From Sphingomonas insulae (GTDB lineage: Bacteria; Pseudomonadota; Alphaproteobacteria; Sphingomonadales; Sphingomonadaceae): a stretch of DNA of 64,000 nt. The DNA lies in assembly GCF_010450875.1 (NCBI RefSeq), contig NZ_CP048422.1:3135001-3199000 (forward strand). The letters run 5' to 3'. Positions 54,334-64,000 of the stretch are shown here, piece after piece (position 1 is the stretch's first letter; every line of letters starts with the position of its first letter). The position numbers and the translations under genes are program-made. The notes beneath the pieces are model-generated. The model did not search any database. It saw nothing but the letters and a program-made list of their open reading frames with translations, and was not told the DNA's origin.

Positions 54334-55854
54334 TTACTGGTTGTTCTGGCGGTGCAGGAAACGCGGGATGTCGATCGGCTCCTTGCCGTCACCATCGGCA
54401 TCCTCGCGCGCCGGGCCGCGTGCCGCGTTCGACATGCGTTCGAACAGGGTTCCGCCAAGCTTCACGCGCGGTTGCGGTGCCGCGTCGGGCGCCGCCGCTT
54501 CGCTGCCGGGCGCGATCCACGGACGGCGACCGGCCTCGGCCGTCGGCGCCCGCGGGGTCGCGGCGGGAGGCGCGACGCCGGACGGCTCGTCGGCCGGGGC
54601 CGGCGACGGCACGATCGTGTCGGCGCCGAGTACCAGTTCGTCGTCGGATGCGGCCGCGGCCTGCGGCTGCGATTCCGTCGGCATCGCGCTGTCCGCCTGA
54701 CGGTCGAGCGGCGCGGAGGGCGCGGTGAACGACACCGACGGCGGCGTAGCGGCAGCCGGATCGGCGGCGGGCGCCGCACCGGTCGCGGTGTTGGGGCGGA
54801 ACGAGGTGGTGTCGTCGGTCTTGCGGCCCATGCCGAAGCTGAACGACTTGGCCGCTTCCGGCGCTGGCGCGGCGGTGCCGGGCTTGGCGTCTGAATCGAT
54901 ACCGGTGGCGACGACCGAGACGCGGATGCGCCCCTCCAGCTCGGGGTTGAAGGCCGAGCCCCAGATGATGTTGGCGTCCGGATCGACCAGGTCGCGGATG
55001 TGATTCGCGGCCTCGTCGACCTCGAGCAGGCGCATGTCGTCGCCGCCGGTGATCGAGATGATGACGCCCTTGGCGCCCTGCATGCTGACGCCGTCGAGCA
55101 ACGGGTTGGCGATCGCCTTCTGCGCCGCTTCCAGCGCGCGATTGTCGCCCGACGCCTCGCCGGTGCCCATCATCGCCTTGCCCATCTCCTGCATCACCGA
55201 GCGGACGTCGGCGAAGTCGAGGTTGATGAGGCCGGGCATGACCATCAGGTCGGTGATGCCGCGCACGCCCTGCTGCAGCACCTCGTCCGCCATCTCGAAC
55301 GCTTCCTTGAACGTCGTGTTGGCGTTGGCGATCAGGAACAGGTTCTGGTTGGGGATGACGATGAGCGTGTCGACGTATTTCTGCAGCTCCTCGATGCCGC
55401 CATCGGCGCTCTTGGCGCGGCGATTGCCCTCGAAGCTGAACGGCTTGGTGACGACGCCGACGGTCAGGATGCCCATGTCGCGCGCCGCCTTGGCGATCAC
55501 CGGCGCCGCACCGGTGCCGGTGCCGCCGCCCATGCCGGCGGCGATGAAGCACATGTGCGCGCCCTCAAGGCGCTTGGCGAGATCGTCGATCGTCTCTTCC
55601 GCCGCGGCACGGCCGATCTCGGGCCGCGAACCGGCGCCGAGCCCTTGCGTGATCTTCGCGCCGAGCTGGATGCGGTGCGGCGCGATCGACGACTTCAGCG
55701 CCTGCGCGTCGGTATTCGCGACGAGGAAGTCGACGCCCTGCACGTCGGCGCGCATCATGTTGGCGATGGCGTTGCCGCCGGCGCCGCCGACGCCGATCAC
55801 GGCGATGCGCGGGGTCAGCTCGTCGACCTCGGGAGTGATGAATTCGATGCTCAT
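54334..55854 (-). CDS. ftsZ: FtsZ, tubulin-like division GTPase
   Basis: A 506-residue FtsZ, the GTPase that builds the Z-ring. The tubulin signature GGGTGTG is at 109-115. The N-terminal [10 protein letters not shown] and the T7 loop region ([13 protein letters not shown]) are intact. A long acidic/Pro/Ala linker after about 320 makes it longer than E. coli FtsZ, as is common in alphaproteobacteria, and the C-terminal conserved peptide ([10 protein letters not shown]) binds FtsA. It lies 111 bp after ftsA. Confidence 0.98.
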   Translation of the reverse strand: MSIEFITPEVDELTPRIAVIGVGGAGGNAIANMMRADVQGVDFLVANTDAQALKSSIAPHRIQLGAKITQGLGAGSRPEIGRAAAEETIDDLAKRLEGAHMCFIAAGMGGGTGTGAAPVIAKAARDMGILTVGVVTKPFSFEGNRRAKSADGGIEELQKYVDTLIVIPNQNLFLIANANTTFKEAFEMADEVLQQGVRGITDLMVMPGLINLDFADVRSVMQEMGKAMMGTGEASGDNRALEAAQKAIANPLLDGVSMQGAKGVIISITGGDDMRLLEVDEAANHIRDLVDPDANIIWGSAFNPELEGRIRVSVVATGIDSDAKPGTAAPAPEAAKSFSFGMGRKTDDTTSFRPNTATGAAPAADPAAATPPSVSFTAPSAPLDRQADSAMPTESQPQAAAASDDELVLGADTIVPSPAPADEPSGVAPPAATPRAPTAEAGRRPWIAPGSEAAAPDAAPQPRVKLGGTLFERMSNAARGPAREDADGDGKEPIDIPRFLHRQNNQ

Positions 55855-55965
55855 GACCTGACTTTCTCCGCCCCTGTCCGGATGTACGCGCCGGGACCCT
55901 GATTAACCTTTTGCCTCAACGACTCGCAACGTTCCACAGAAAACGGTGCGGGCCGTCACCAAAGC

Positions 55966-57228
55966 TCAATAATTCGCGCGCGCCGCCTGGATCAGCTTGC
56001 GCACCATGCCCATACCCTTCTGGCGATGAACGGTGGTTTGCTGCGGCGCCACGCCGCGCAGATCGATCGGATCGGTCGCCGCGTAGAAGGCGAGGCCCGC
56101 CAGGGTGGCGAACGCCGGCCCACCATGCGCCTCCGGCAGGGCGGTCAGGCCCCGGGGCCGGCCGATCCGCACCGAACGGCCGAGCGCCTGCTGCGCGTAA
56201 TCGGCGATCCCCTTCAGCTCGGCACCGCCGCCGGTCAGCACGACCTGGCGGCCGACCGGCCCTTCGAACTTCAGATGTGCCAGCGCCTTGCGGACCTCGT
56301 CCATCTGATGTTCCAGCCGCTGCCGGACGATACCGATCAGCTGCGCCTTGGTGATCTGCATGCCGCCGTGCACGTCGTCCTCGGCGGCGATCGGCATCAC
56401 CGGGATCATCTCGTGATTGTCGCGCGGCGATGCATTGGCCGAGCCGTGGAAGCATTTCATCCGCTCCGCCTGCGCCCGGCGGGTGCCGAAGGCGGAGGCG
56501 ATGTCGTCGGTGATGTCCTGCCCGCCCATCGGGATCGAGCACAGGCCGACCAGCATGCCGCCGGCGAACAGCGATACGTTGGTGATCCCCGCGCCGATCT
56601 CGACCAGCGCGACGCCCAGTTCGCGCTCTTCGTCCGACAGGCAGGCAAGACCCGTCGCGACCGGCGAGGCGATGATCGACTTCACCTCCAGATGCGCCGA
56701 GCGCACGCACAGATCGAGGTTGCGCACCGGCGATCCGTCCGCGGCAACGACGTGGATGTGAACGCCGAGGCGATCGGCATGCAGGCCGAGCGGCTTCTTG
56801 ACGCCGGTCAGCCCATCCAAAGTATACAGCGCCGGTTGCGCATGCAGCACCATCCGCCCCTGCGGATCGATCGAATTGCGGCCCGCCGCGAGCAGTGCGT
56901 CGATATCCTGCTGCTCGACGCGATGACCGCCCAGCTCGAACTCCACCTCCGCGACGTCGCTGACAAGGCCACCGGCGGAAAAGCCGACCCAGACGTTCTC
57001 GATGTTGATGCCCGCGATCCGTTCCGCCTGCTCCACCGCCTCGCGCACCGCCGCCTCGGTCGCCGCCATGTCGGCGATATAGCCGCGTTTCACCCCGCGG
57101 CTTTCGCGCTGGCCGGTGCCGAGCACGATCAACTCGCCCCCGTCACCCTTTTGCGCGATCATCGCCGACACCTTCGACGACCCGATATCGAGCGCCGTGA
57201 TCAGCCCTTCCGGTGCAACCTTCGCCAT
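55966..57228 (-). CDS. ftsA: FtsA, actin-like division protein
   Basis: A 420-residue actin-fold ATPase tethering FtsZ to the membrane. Phosphate motif ALDIGSSKVSAMI near the start, then the SHS2 subdomain, and QVVLTGGGAELKG late. The C-terminal amphipathic membrane helix is the short KGMGMVRKLIQAAR stretch. Start overlaps the ftsQ stop by one base (TGATG). Confidence 0.97.
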   Translation of the reverse strand: MAKVAPEGLITALDIGSSKVSAMIAQKGDGGELIVLGTGQRESRGVKRGYIADMAATEAAVREAVEQAERIAGINIENVWVGFSAGGLVSDVAEVEFELGGHRVEQQDIDALLAAGRNSIDPQGRMVLHAQPALYTLDGLTGVKKPLGLHADRLGVHIHVVAADGSPVRNLDLCVRSAHLEVKSIIASPVATGLACLSDEERELGVALVEIGAGITNVSLFAGGMLVGLCSIPMGGQDITDDIASAFGTRRAQAERMKCFHGSANASPRDNHEMIPVMPIAAEDDVHGGMQITKAQLIGIVRQRLEHQMDEVRKALAHLKFEGPVGRQVVLTGGGAELKGIADYAQQALGRSVRIGRPRGLTALPEAHGGPAFATLAGLAFYAATDPIDLRGVAPQQTTVHRQKGMGMVRKLIQAARANY

Positions 57229-58163
57229 CAGCCCTCTGCCCCCGTTTGCGTGCCCGCGCCGTCACTGGACGACGGCGGCGTCGCCACCTCGCTCGGGTCC
57301 GGCACGTTATGCGCCATGCTCGCCCCCGGCTTGCGCGCGACCAACTTGCTCGGATCGCGCATGTCGAAGCGGATCCAGCCGCGCCCCAGCAACGGCCGGG
57401 CACCATCCAGTTCCGCGAATTTGAGCAGCGCACCGGGCGCGCCATCCTCGGGCAGCGCCAGCGTCTCGCCGCTGTCGAAGGTAAGGTCCCAGCGGCGATT
57501 GCCGATCCAGGTCGCGGCCTTCACCCGCGGCTTCAGCGCCGGTGCGGCGGCGAGCAGCGCCTGATAGCCCGGTTCCTGCCGGTCCGCGCCCGGTCCGATC
57601 ACCAGCGGCAGATCGGGGATGGCGTCGGCACGCACCGGTTCCAGCAGGATCCCGTCCTTGTCGATCAGCGTCAGCTGGCCATTGTCCTGCCATACCGCCG
57701 CCGGCGTCCGTTCGACGATGTCGACCAGCAACGTATCGGGCAGCCGGCGCGATACATGCGCATCGGCGATCCAGCCATAGCGCAGCAGCTTCTGACGCAC
57801 CGCCTCCAGATCGACGAGCGGCATCGCCCGGCTCTGCTGATCGAGCGCGACGGCGTAGACGCTCATCCGGTCCATCCGCTTGAGGCCGGTGACCTCGATC
57901 TGCTCGACGCGGAAGCCCGCCTGCCCCGCCCCTTCGGCGATGGCGCTGCCGATCATGCCGGGAATGCCGATCCAGGTCACCGCCGCCAGCGCCAGCGCAA
58001 TGCCGCCGCCGGTGATCGTCCAGGTCGCCGCCTTGCGGATCGTGTCCTCGCTGACCGGCATCGCGCCGATCGCACGTTCGAACAGGCCGACCTTGCGCAC
58101 GGGTTGCTTGCGCCGTGCGCCGGGGCGCTTGGGCGGCGGCCCGCGCTTGATCGTGCGGCTCAT
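57228..58163 (-). CDS. ftsQ: FtsQ, division protein
   Basis: A 311-residue bitopic protein: basic cytoplasmic head, one helix (ATWTITGGGIALALAAVTWIGIPGM), then a POTRA domain (FRVEQIEVTGLKRM) and the beta domain. It recruits later division proteins such as FtsB/FtsL. ATG 58163 overlaps the ddl stop (ATGA). A disordered Pro/Ser tail follows. Confidence 0.95.
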   Translation of the reverse strand: MSRTIKRGPPPKRPGARRKQPVRKVGLFERAIGAMPVSEDTIRKAATWTITGGGIALALAAVTWIGIPGMIGSAIAEGAGQAGFRVEQIEVTGLKRMDRMSVYAVALDQQSRAMPLVDLEAVRQKLLRYGWIADAHVSRRLPDTLLVDIVERTPAAVWQDNGQLTLIDKDGILLEPVRADAIPDLPLVIGPGADRQEPGYQALLAAAPALKPRVKAATWIGNRRWDLTFDSGETLALPEDGAPGALLKFAELDGARPLLGRGWIRFDMRDPSKLVARKPGASMAHNVPDPSEVATPPSSSDGAGTQTGAEG

Positions 58164-59101
58164 CCCGCCCTCGCCTTCGCGTCGGCGAGCGCCTCGTCCA
58201 CGATCGCCTGGACCAGTTCGGCATAGCTCATGCCGATATGCTTCGCCTGTTCGGGCACGAGGCTCAAGGGGGTCATGCCCGGCTGGGTGTTGACCTCGAG
58301 CAGGAACAGGCCGTCGACGTCGCGTTCGTCATCCCAGCGGAAGTCGGAACGGCTCGCGCCCTTGCAACCCAGCAGACGATGCGCTTCGAGCGCGAGCGAT
58401 TTGCAGGCATCGGCGATGCGATCGGGAATATCGGCCGGGCAGACGTGCTCGGTCAGTCCATCGGTATATTTCGCGTCGAAATCGTACCAGCCGTTCCTGG
58501 GCTTCAGTTCGGTAACACCGAGCGCACAATCGCCGAGCACGGCGGTGGTGAGTTCACGGCCGCGGACATAGGGTTCGGCGAGCAGTTCGTCGAATTCCTG
58601 CCACGGGCCCTTCACGTCGCGGCCGATCGGGTTGCCGTAATTGCCGTCGTCGGTGACGATCGCGACACCGACCGACGATCCTTCGTTGATCGGCTTCAGC
58701 ACATAGGGCCGCTGGAGCGGATCGCGGTCGTGGATGTCCGCCGACCTGACGATGCGGCCACCGGGCATGGGAATGCCGGCGGGGACGAGCACCTGCTTGG
58801 TCAGCACCTTGTCGATCGCGATCACCGAGGTGGCGAGACCGGAATGGGTATAAGGGATGCCCATCAGGTCGAGCATGCCCTGCACGCTGCCATCCTCGCC
58901 CGGCGAGCCGTGCAGGGCGTTGAAGACGAGATCGGGCTGCGCGGAGGCAAGGCGTGCGGCGACGTCGCGACCCATGTCGATGCGCGTCACGCGATGGCCG
59001 AGGCTTTCGAGCGCATCGGCGCAGCCGTTGCCCGACAGGAGCGAGACGGGACGCTCCGCCGACCAGCCGCCCATCAGGACGACGATGTGCAGCCCGCTCA
59101 T
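58160..59101 (-). CDS. ddl: D-alanine--D-alanine ligase
   Basis: A 313-residue ATP-grasp ligase making D-Ala-D-Ala for peptidoglycan. Motifs: LMGGWSAERPVSLLSG, ALHGSPGEDG, KPINEGSSVGV, CKGASRSDFRWD and LLEVNTQPGMTPLSLVPEQA. ATG 59101 (MSGLHIV) overlaps the murB stop (ATGA); an earlier in-frame ATG would begin within murB and has no similarity. Confidence 0.96.
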   Translation of the reverse strand: MSGLHIVVLMGGWSAERPVSLLSGNGCADALESLGHRVTRIDMGRDVAARLASAQPDLVFNALHGSPGEDGSVQGMLDLMGIPYTHSGLATSVIAIDKVLTKQVLVPAGIPMPGGRIVRSADIHDRDPLQRPYVLKPINEGSSVGVAIVTDDGNYGNPIGRDVKGPWQEFDELLAEPYVRGRELTTAVLGDCALGVTELKPRNGWYDFDAKYTDGLTEHVCPADIPDRIADACKSLALEAHRLLGCKGASRSDFRWDDERDVDGLFLLEVNTQPGMTPLSLVPEQAKHIGMSYAELVQAIVDEALADAKARAG

Positions 59102-59985
59102 GCCGGCACGCCCACGCGCTGGATTTCCCATTCCAATGTCACGCCAGACTGCGCCTTCACCTTGTCGCGTACCTCTTCACCCAGCGCTTCGATATCCGCA
59201 GCGGTGGCGGTGCCGAGGTTGAGCAGGAAATTGCAATGTTTTTCGGACACCTGCGCATCACCGCGGGTCAGGCCGCGACAGCCGGCGGCGTCGATCAACG
59301 CCCATGCCTTGTGCCCGTCGGGGTTCTTGAAGGTCGATCCGCCCGTCTTAGAACGCAGCGGTTGCGACGCCTCGCGCTCGGCGGCGATTCGGTCCATCTC
59401 CGCGCCGATCGCCGCGGGATCGGCGGCGTGGCCGCGGAATGTGGCCGCGATCACCACCGCGCCCGGCGGCAACGCGCTATGGCGATAGGTATAGCCTAGG
59501 TCGGCCACGTCCAGCGTGCGCCGCTCGCCCGAGCGCAGCACGACGTCGCAGGCGACCAGCACGTCCCGCACCTCGCGACCATAAGCGCCGCCATTCATCC
59601 GCACGAAGCCGCCGACGGTACCGGGAATGGAGCGCAGGAATTCGACACCACCGATACCGGCGTCGCGCGCGGTCGAGGATACGAGGATACCGCTCGCCCC
59701 GCCGCCGCAGCGCAGCGTCGTCGCATCGACCCGGTCGACCTGCGCGAACGCCTTGCCCAGTCGGACCACGATGCCGGGTACGCCGCCGTCGCGGACGATC
59801 AGGTTGGACCCCAGGCCGAGTGCCATCACCGGCATCTCAGGATCGAGGCCACGCAGGAAAGCGGACAGGTCGTCGGCATCCTTCGGTTCGAACAGCCATT
59901 GCGCCGCGCCGCCCGCCTTGAACCAGACGAGCGGCGCCAGCGGCGCACCCTTCGTCAGGCGACCGCGAACGTCGGGCAGCGCCAT
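59098..59985 (-). CDS. murB: UDP-N-acetylenolpyruvoylglucosamine reductase
   Basis: A 295-residue FAD enzyme completing UDP-MurNAc. Type-specific motifs: PLVWFKAGGAAQWLFEP, GLGSNLIVRDGG, GGVEFLRSIPGTVGGFVRMNGGAYG, SKTGGSTFKNPDGHKAW and SEKHCNFLLNLG. I set the start at ATG 59985 (MALPDVRGRL), where homologues begin. In-frame GTG 60030 and ATG 60018 would overlap the preceding small gene and remain possible. Confidence 0.95.
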   Translation of the reverse strand: MALPDVRGRLTKGAPLAPLVWFKAGGAAQWLFEPKDADDLSAFLRGLDPEMPVMALGLGSNLIVRDGGVPGIVVRLGKAFAQVDRVDATTLRCGGGASGILVSSTARDAGIGGVEFLRSIPGTVGGFVRMNGGAYGREVRDVLVACDVVLRSGERRTLDVADLGYTYRHSALPPGAVVIAATFRGHAADPAAIGAEMDRIAAEREASQPLRSKTGGSTFKNPDGHKAWALIDAAGCRGLTRGDAQVSEKHCNFLLNLGTATAADIEALGEEVRDKVKAQSGVTLEWEIQRVGVPA

Positions 59986-59996
59986 GATCCCGGCGT

Positions 59997-60218
59997 CTAC
60001 CAAGGGCCGACGCCCCATAGTCGCGTCCACGCCTGGAATGCGGCAAGGTTCGCTTCGGCCGCCTTGCGCGTCGCGTCCTGCGCATGTGCCATCGCCTCCT
60101 GCGCCTGCACCATCGCCTCGCCCGCGCCGACAGCATGGCCGCCGGCGTCGAGTGCCTTGCGCTGCGCATCGAGCATCTGCTTCTGCAGTTTCACGCTCGC
60201 ATCGAACCAGTCGTTCAT
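59997..60218 (-). CDS. Phasin-like small helical protein inside the mur cluster
   Basis: A 73-residue protein that starts [23 protein letters not shown] and continues as one Ala/Gln-rich amphipathic helix, ending [13 protein letters not shown]. The pattern is phasin-like. The ATG at 60218 overlaps the murC stop (ATGA), so it is translated within the murC-murB run. The function in wall synthesis is unknown. Confidence 0.7.
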   Translation of the reverse strand: MNDWFDASVKLQKQMLDAQRKALDAGGHAVGAGEAMVQAQEAMAHAQDATRKAAEANLAAFQAWTRLWGVGPW

Positions 60219-61639
60219 CGCCGCTCTCCGATCGCTACGGCGAGGCCCGCCGCCCATTTCGTGATATCGCCCGCGCCCAGGCACACGATCATGTCGTCGG
60301 ACTGGATCGTCGCGGCGAGTTCGTTCGCGAGCGCGTCGGCATCGGCGACGGTCGCGGCGGAACGATGGCCGCGACGCTTGAGCCCGTCGACCAGCGCCTG
60401 TGCATCGACGCCCTCGATCGGTGCTTCGCCCGCCGCATAGACCGGGGTGACGAGCACGCGGTCGGCGTCGTTGAACGCGGTCTGGAAGTCCTCCATCAGA
60501 TTGCCGAGCCGGGTGAAGCGGTGCGGCTGTACGACTGCGATCACCCTGCCCCGCGCGCCTTCGCGGGCAGCGGCGAGGACGGCGCGGATCTCGACCGGAT
60601 GATGGCCGTAATCGTCGATGATCGTCGCCGTGCCGGTGTCGAACGCCACCTCGCCGACCCTGGTGAAGCGCCGCTTGACCCCTCCGAACGCGGAAAAGCC
60701 CTGCTGGATCGTCGCATCGGGAATGCCGAGTTCGAGCGCCACGCCGATCGCGGCGAGCGCGTTCTGCACGTTGTGACGGCCGGGCATCGGCAGTTCGATC
60801 CCCTCGATCGAGCGGCTGGTGCCGTCGCGTTCCCGCACGATACATTCGAAGCGGTTGCCGCCCGGCACCGGCGTGACGTTCACGCCGCGGATATCGGCCT
60901 GCGCCGAAAAGCCGTAGGTGACGACGCGCCGGTCGCGGACCCGCGGCAGGATGTTCTGCACCTCCGGATGGTCGAGGCAAAGCAGCGCCGCGCCGTAGAA
61001 GGGGACGTTTTCGACGAATTCGACGAACGCGTCCTTCACGGCATCGAACGAACCGTAATGGTCGAGGTGTTCGGGATCGATGTTGGTGACGACCGCGATC
61101 GTGCCGTCGAGGCGCAGGAAGCTGCCGTCGCTCTCGTCCGCCTCGACCACCATCCAGTCGCTGGCGCCGAGGCGCGCGTTGCTGCCGTAGCTGTTGATGA
61201 TGCCGCCGTTGATCACGGTCGGGTCGACGCCGCCCGCATCGAGCAGCGCCGCCACCATCGACGTCGTCGTGGTCTTGCCGTGGGTGCCGGCCACCGCGAC
61301 GGTGGATTTGAGGCGCATCAGCTCGGCGAGCATCTCGGCCCGGCGGACGACGGGAATGCGCCGTTCCAGCGCCGCCTCCACCTCCGGATTGGTGCGGGTG
61401 ATCGCGGTGGAGGTGACCACCACGGCCGCATCGGCGACGTTGGCGGCGGCATGGCCGATCGTCACCGCGATCCCCTTGTCGCGCAGGCCCTGCACGACAT
61501 AGCCTTCGGCGACGTCGGAGCCCTGCACGGTGTAGCCGAGGTTCTTCATCACCTCGGCGATGCCCGACATGCCGATGCCGCCGATGCCCACGAAGTGGAT
61601 CGGGCCGATATCGGTCGCGACGCCGATGCCCCGGATCAC
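60215..61639 (-). CDS. murC: UDP-N-acetylmuramate--L-alanine ligase
   Basis: A 474-residue Mur ligase adding L-Ala to UDP-MurNAc. N-terminal [17 protein letters not shown], then ATP-binding [13 protein letters not shown], metal-site [10 protein letters not shown] and [11 protein letters not shown], then the C-terminal [15 protein letters not shown] 61639 was chosen because GGAG lies nine bases upstream and it begins just before the Rossmann fold; further in-frame codons upstream run toward murG without similarity. Confidence 0.95.
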   Translation of the reverse strand: MIRGIGVATDIGPIHFVGIGGIGMSGIAEVMKNLGYTVQGSDVAEGYVVQGLRDKGIAVTIGHAAANVADAAVVVTSTAITRTNPEVEAALERRIPVVRRAEMLAELMRLKSTVAVAGTHGKTTTTSMVAALLDAGGVDPTVINGGIINSYGSNARLGASDWMVVEADESDGSFLRLDGTIAVVTNIDPEHLDHYGSFDAVKDAFVEFVENVPFYGAALLCLDHPEVQNILPRVRDRRVVTYGFSAQADIRGVNVTPVPGGNRFECIVRERDGTSRSIEGIELPMPGRHNVQNALAAIGVALELGIPDATIQQGFSAFGGVKRRFTRVGEVAFDTGTATIIDDYGHHPVEIRAVLAAAREGARGRVIAVVQPHRFTRLGNLMEDFQTAFNDADRVLVTPVYAAGEAPIEGVDAQALVDGLKRRGHRSAATVADADALANELAATIQSDDMIVCLGAGDITKWAAGLAVAIGERR

Positions 61640-61682
61640 TGGCCGTCGCTCCACGATACGGAACGTAGGGATGTCGGCGCCC

Positions 61683-62849
61683 TCATGCGTAGGCCGCCTT
61701 CTGCACCGACTTGCCGACCGGCAGGCGCGATACCGGAGAATCGAGGCTTTCGACCAGGTCGGCAAGATCGCTGACCGCATTCGGGCGGCCGACGCTCATG
61801 GCGCGGCTGGCGGCATTTTCGAGGGCGGCAGGGTCGAGGCCCAGTTTCTGCATCTGCTTGGCCAGCTCCACGGCGGTGAATTCGGGCTGCGGGATCGTGC
61901 GTGCGCCGCCCGCTTTGGTGATCTCGCGCGCGTTGACGGTCTGGTGATCGTCGGTCGCGCCGGGCAGCGGCACGAGGATCGCGGGGCGGCCCGCGGCGGT
62001 CAGTTCGGCGATGGTCGAGGCGCCGGCGCGGGCGATCACCAGATGCGCCCAGGCGAGCTGTTCGGGCATGTCGGGCAGATAGGTGGCGAGTTCGGCCGGG
62101 ATCTGATGTTCCGCATATTTGGCGCGGACCGCGTCGATATCCTCGATCCGTGCCTGGTGCGTCACCTGCAGCCGGCGGCGGAAGGTGACGGGCAGCATGG
62201 CGAGGCCGTCGGGGACGACCTGGCTGAGGATGCTCGCGCCCTGGCTACCGCCGGTGACGAGGACGCGGAAGATGCCGTCCTCCTCCAGCAGCGGATAGGG
62301 CTTCGCGCGCAGGGCGAGCACCGCATCGCGCACCGGATTGCCGACGAGGTGGACCTTGCCTTCATGCTTCGCGGCCAGCCGTTCGGTGGCCTTGTACGAG
62401 GTGGCGATCGCGCCGACGCGGCCGGCGACCAGTCGGTTCACCCGGCCGAGGACGGCATTCTGTTCGTGCACCGCGGTCGGGATCTTGTCGGCGAAGGCCG
62501 CGAGCAGCGCCGGCATCGCCGGATAGCCGCCGAAGCCGATGACCGCGGCGGGCTTGAACGTGCGGTACAATTCGCGCGCCATCGCGCGGCCGCGCACCAT
62601 CTCGCGCACCGCCGAGGCCCATCCCAGCGGCTTTTTCACCTGGAAGCGGCCGGCGGGCAACACGTGGGTCTGGATGCCGCCCGGCCCTTCAGCGAACAGG
62701 CCGGGGAAACGCACGCCGCGAGCGTCGCTGACCAGCGCGACGCGATGGCCGCGCCGGGTCAGCTCCTCCGCCAGCGCCGCCGCGGGCACCATGTGTCCGC
62801 CCGTGCCGCCGGCGGCGAGGACGTAATGCTTGCTCAATTCGAACCCCAT
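61683..62849 (-). CDS. murG: MurG, UDP-GlcNAc transferase
   Basis: A 388-residue glycosyltransferase that adds GlcNAc to lipid I, making lipid II at the inner face of the membrane. Motifs: [48 protein letters not shown] and [14 protein letters not shown] 62849 overlaps the ftsW end (62834) by 16 bases. murC follows after 43 bp. Confidence 0.97.
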   Translation of the reverse strand: MGFELSKHYVLAAGGTGGHMVPAAALAEELTRRGHRVALVSDARGVRFPGLFAEGPGGIQTHVLPAGRFQVKKPLGWASAVREMVRGRAMARELYRTFKPAAVIGFGGYPAMPALLAAFADKIPTAVHEQNAVLGRVNRLVAGRVGAIATSYKATERLAAKHEGKVHLVGNPVRDAVLALRAKPYPLLEEDGIFRVLVTGGSQGASILSQVVPDGLAMLPVTFRRRLQVTHQARIEDIDAVRAKYAEHQIPAELATYLPDMPEQLAWAHLVIARAGASTIAELTAAGRPAILVPLPGATDDHQTVNAREITKAGGARTIPQPEFTAVELAKQMQKLGLDPAALENAASRAMSVGRPNAVSDLADLVESLDSPVSRLPVGKSVQKAAYA

Positions 62850-64000
62850 CTCACGACATACGGACTGCGCGTCAGGAACGGGTTGCGGCGCGTGAACGCC
62901 AGCAGCAATCCCATCCCGATCGACAGCGCGATCATCGACGATCCGCCATAGCTGATGAACGGCAGCGTCATCCCCTTGGACGGTGCAAGGCCGGTGTTGA
63001 CCGCCATCGACACCAAGGCCTGCGCGCCGAACTGCACCGCCAGGCCAGAGGCGGCGAGCAGCTTGAATTCATCCTGTTCGTCCAGCAGCTTGACGAACAC
63101 GCGCACGACGATCGCGAGGAACACCAGTGCGATGATGGCACAGGCGATCAGGCCGAATTCCTCGCCGATCACCGAATAGATATAGTCGGTATGCGCCTCG
63201 GGCAGGCCGAACTTGGCGGTGCCGCCGCCGGGGCCGGTGCCGGTCCAGCCGCCGCTGGTGATCGTCGCATGCGCCGCGTTGGTCTGGAAATGGTCGCTGG
63301 CCCCCTCTCCCTCCACGCCCGGGAACAGGAAGGCGTCGATGCGGTTGCGAGCGGTGCCGTAGAACATGTACGCCGCGACGAGGCCGACCGGGACCATGCC
63401 GACGATCGCACCGAGCACGCGCATCGGCGTACCAGCGATCATCAGCAGCGCCATCCATACGGTGCAGAAGATAACGGTCTGGCCGAAGTCCGGCTGGAGC
63501 ATCAGCAGCACCGCGATCATCCCGGTCATCGCGCCGGTAATGAGCACCGTCGGCAGTTCCGGGTCCTTTGCCTTCAGCGACAGCAGCCAGGCGACGGTGA
63601 CGATGAACAGCGGCTTCAGGAACTCGGACGGCTGGAACGAGGCGAAGCCATAGCCGATCCAGCGCCGCGCGCCGTTGATGCTGTTGCCTACGAACGGCGT
63701 CAGCGCGAGGCAGACGATCAGCACGCCCGCGCCCACCAGCGCCAGCCGCCGCGCGAGCGGCACCGGCAGCATTGAGACGCCAAACAACACCGGCAGCGAC
63801 ACCCCAACCCAGATCAGCTGGCGCCAGAAATAATAGAGCGCGGTGAATTTGTGATGCTCGCCCGAATAGCGGACCGCCGTCGCCGGACTCGCCGCCGCCA
63901 CCGCGATCAGACCGATCGCGATAAGGAACAGCGTGAGCAGCAGGAGCATCCGGTCGATGTCCCAGAACCACGTGCCGAGCGGCGAGCTGTCGCCGCGTCC
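62834..64000 (-). CDS. ftsW: FtsW, peptidoglycan polymerase/SEDS protein (5' end outside window)
   Basis: At least 388 residues of FtsW are present and the frame is open to the edge, starting GRGDSSPLGTWFWDIDR, so the start codon lies beyond 64000. Multiple helices follow; family motifs are GARRWIGYGFASFQPSEFLKP, QPDFGQTVI and GLAPSKGMTLPFISYGGSS. SEDS proteins polymerise glycan strands at the septum. Its 3' end overlaps murG. Confidence 0.96.
   Translation of the reverse strand, partial: GRGDSSPLGTWFWDIDRMLLLLTLFLIAIGLIAVAAASPATAVRYSGEHHKFTALYYFWRQLIWVGVSLPVLFGVSMLPVPLARRLALVGAGVLIVCLALTPFVGNSINGARRWIGYGFASFQPSEFLKPLFIVTVAWLLSLKAKDPELPTVLITGAMTGMIAVLLMLQPDFGQTVIFCTVWMALLMIAGTPMRVLGAIVGMVPVGLVAAYMFYGTARNRIDAFLFPGVEGEGASDHFQTNAAHATITSGGWTGTGPGGGTAKFGLPEAHTDYIYSVIGEEFGLIACAIIALVFLAIVVRVFVKLLDEQDEFKLLAASGLAVQFGAQALVSMAVNTGLAPSKGMTLPFISYGGSSMIALSIGMGLLLAFTRRNPFLTRSPYVVRWGSN

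Overview
The window looks like the chromosome of a high-GC alphaproteobacterium of the order Sphingomonadales, most likely Sphingomonas or a close relative. The evidence is the PhyR/NepR/EcfG general stress locus with a PhyP-like kinase, the gene order nagZ-scpA-scpB-tatA-tatB-tatC, the compact ftsW-murG-murC-murB-ddl-ftsQ-ftsA-ftsZ cluster, a class Ia ribonucleotide reductase without ATP-cone, and many short sphingomonad-type DUF genes. No rRNA, tRNA, CRISPR array, phage or insertion sequence was recognised.

Layout. 1-2.1 kb: end of a tad (Flp pilus) operon with tadB and tadC. 2.2-13.1 kb: housekeeping and small genes (DUF4169, exonuclease, acetyltransferase, DUF2721/DUF4345 pair, amidase, metallo-hydrolase, a frameshifted ClC transporter, ferredoxin-NADP reductase, uvrB). 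13.2-20.1 kb: PRC-barrel protein, lipoprotein, a structured RNA-like locus with a tiny ORF, DUF2501, fumarase, a GGDEF-EAL-PilZ protein and a hemerythrin-like protein. 20.5-24.9 kb: nrdA and nrdB, separated by a repeat-flanked DUF559 gene and small genes. 24.9-26.1 kb: an AT-richer patch with one unknown gene. 26.1-35.4 kb: ExbD, HTH and HNH proteins, outer-membrane protein, stress-type lipoprotein and hyperacidic protein, MFS pump, bcp, glnE. 35.4-39.6 kb: general stress response locus. 39.6-47.2 kb: tatABC, scpAB, nagZ, a tandem-repeat array, SPOR protein and argS. 47.3-54.1 kb: DUF1501/DUF1800 pair, dgt and a large SPOR protein. 54.3-64 kb: division and cell-wall cluster, reading leftwards and running off the right edge inside ftsW.

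The most coherent biology is the general stress response. phyR, a 45-residue membrane peptide gene and ecfG read leftwards. nepR and a degenerate histidine kinase read rightwards from a promoter of the EcfG type (GGAAC-N16-GGTT). Just downstream lies an unannotated RNA gene of about 89 nt with its own EcfG-type promoter, a hairpin whose loop carries eight consecutive C residues, and a strong terminator. This matches the described features of GsrN, the alphaproteobacterial stress sRNA. Three further genes in the window (a hyperacidic protein, a lipoprotein and a PRC-barrel protein) have upstream GGAAC-N16/17-(C/G)GTT boxes, so a small predicted EcfG regulon can be read directly from this sequence.

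A second RNA-like locus (14.26-14.57 kb) combines an 18-codon ORF, a Shine-Dalgarno sequence complementary over 14 nt to the 16S rRNA tail, and three downstream hairpins. I do not recognise it, and it is the best candidate here for something undescribed.
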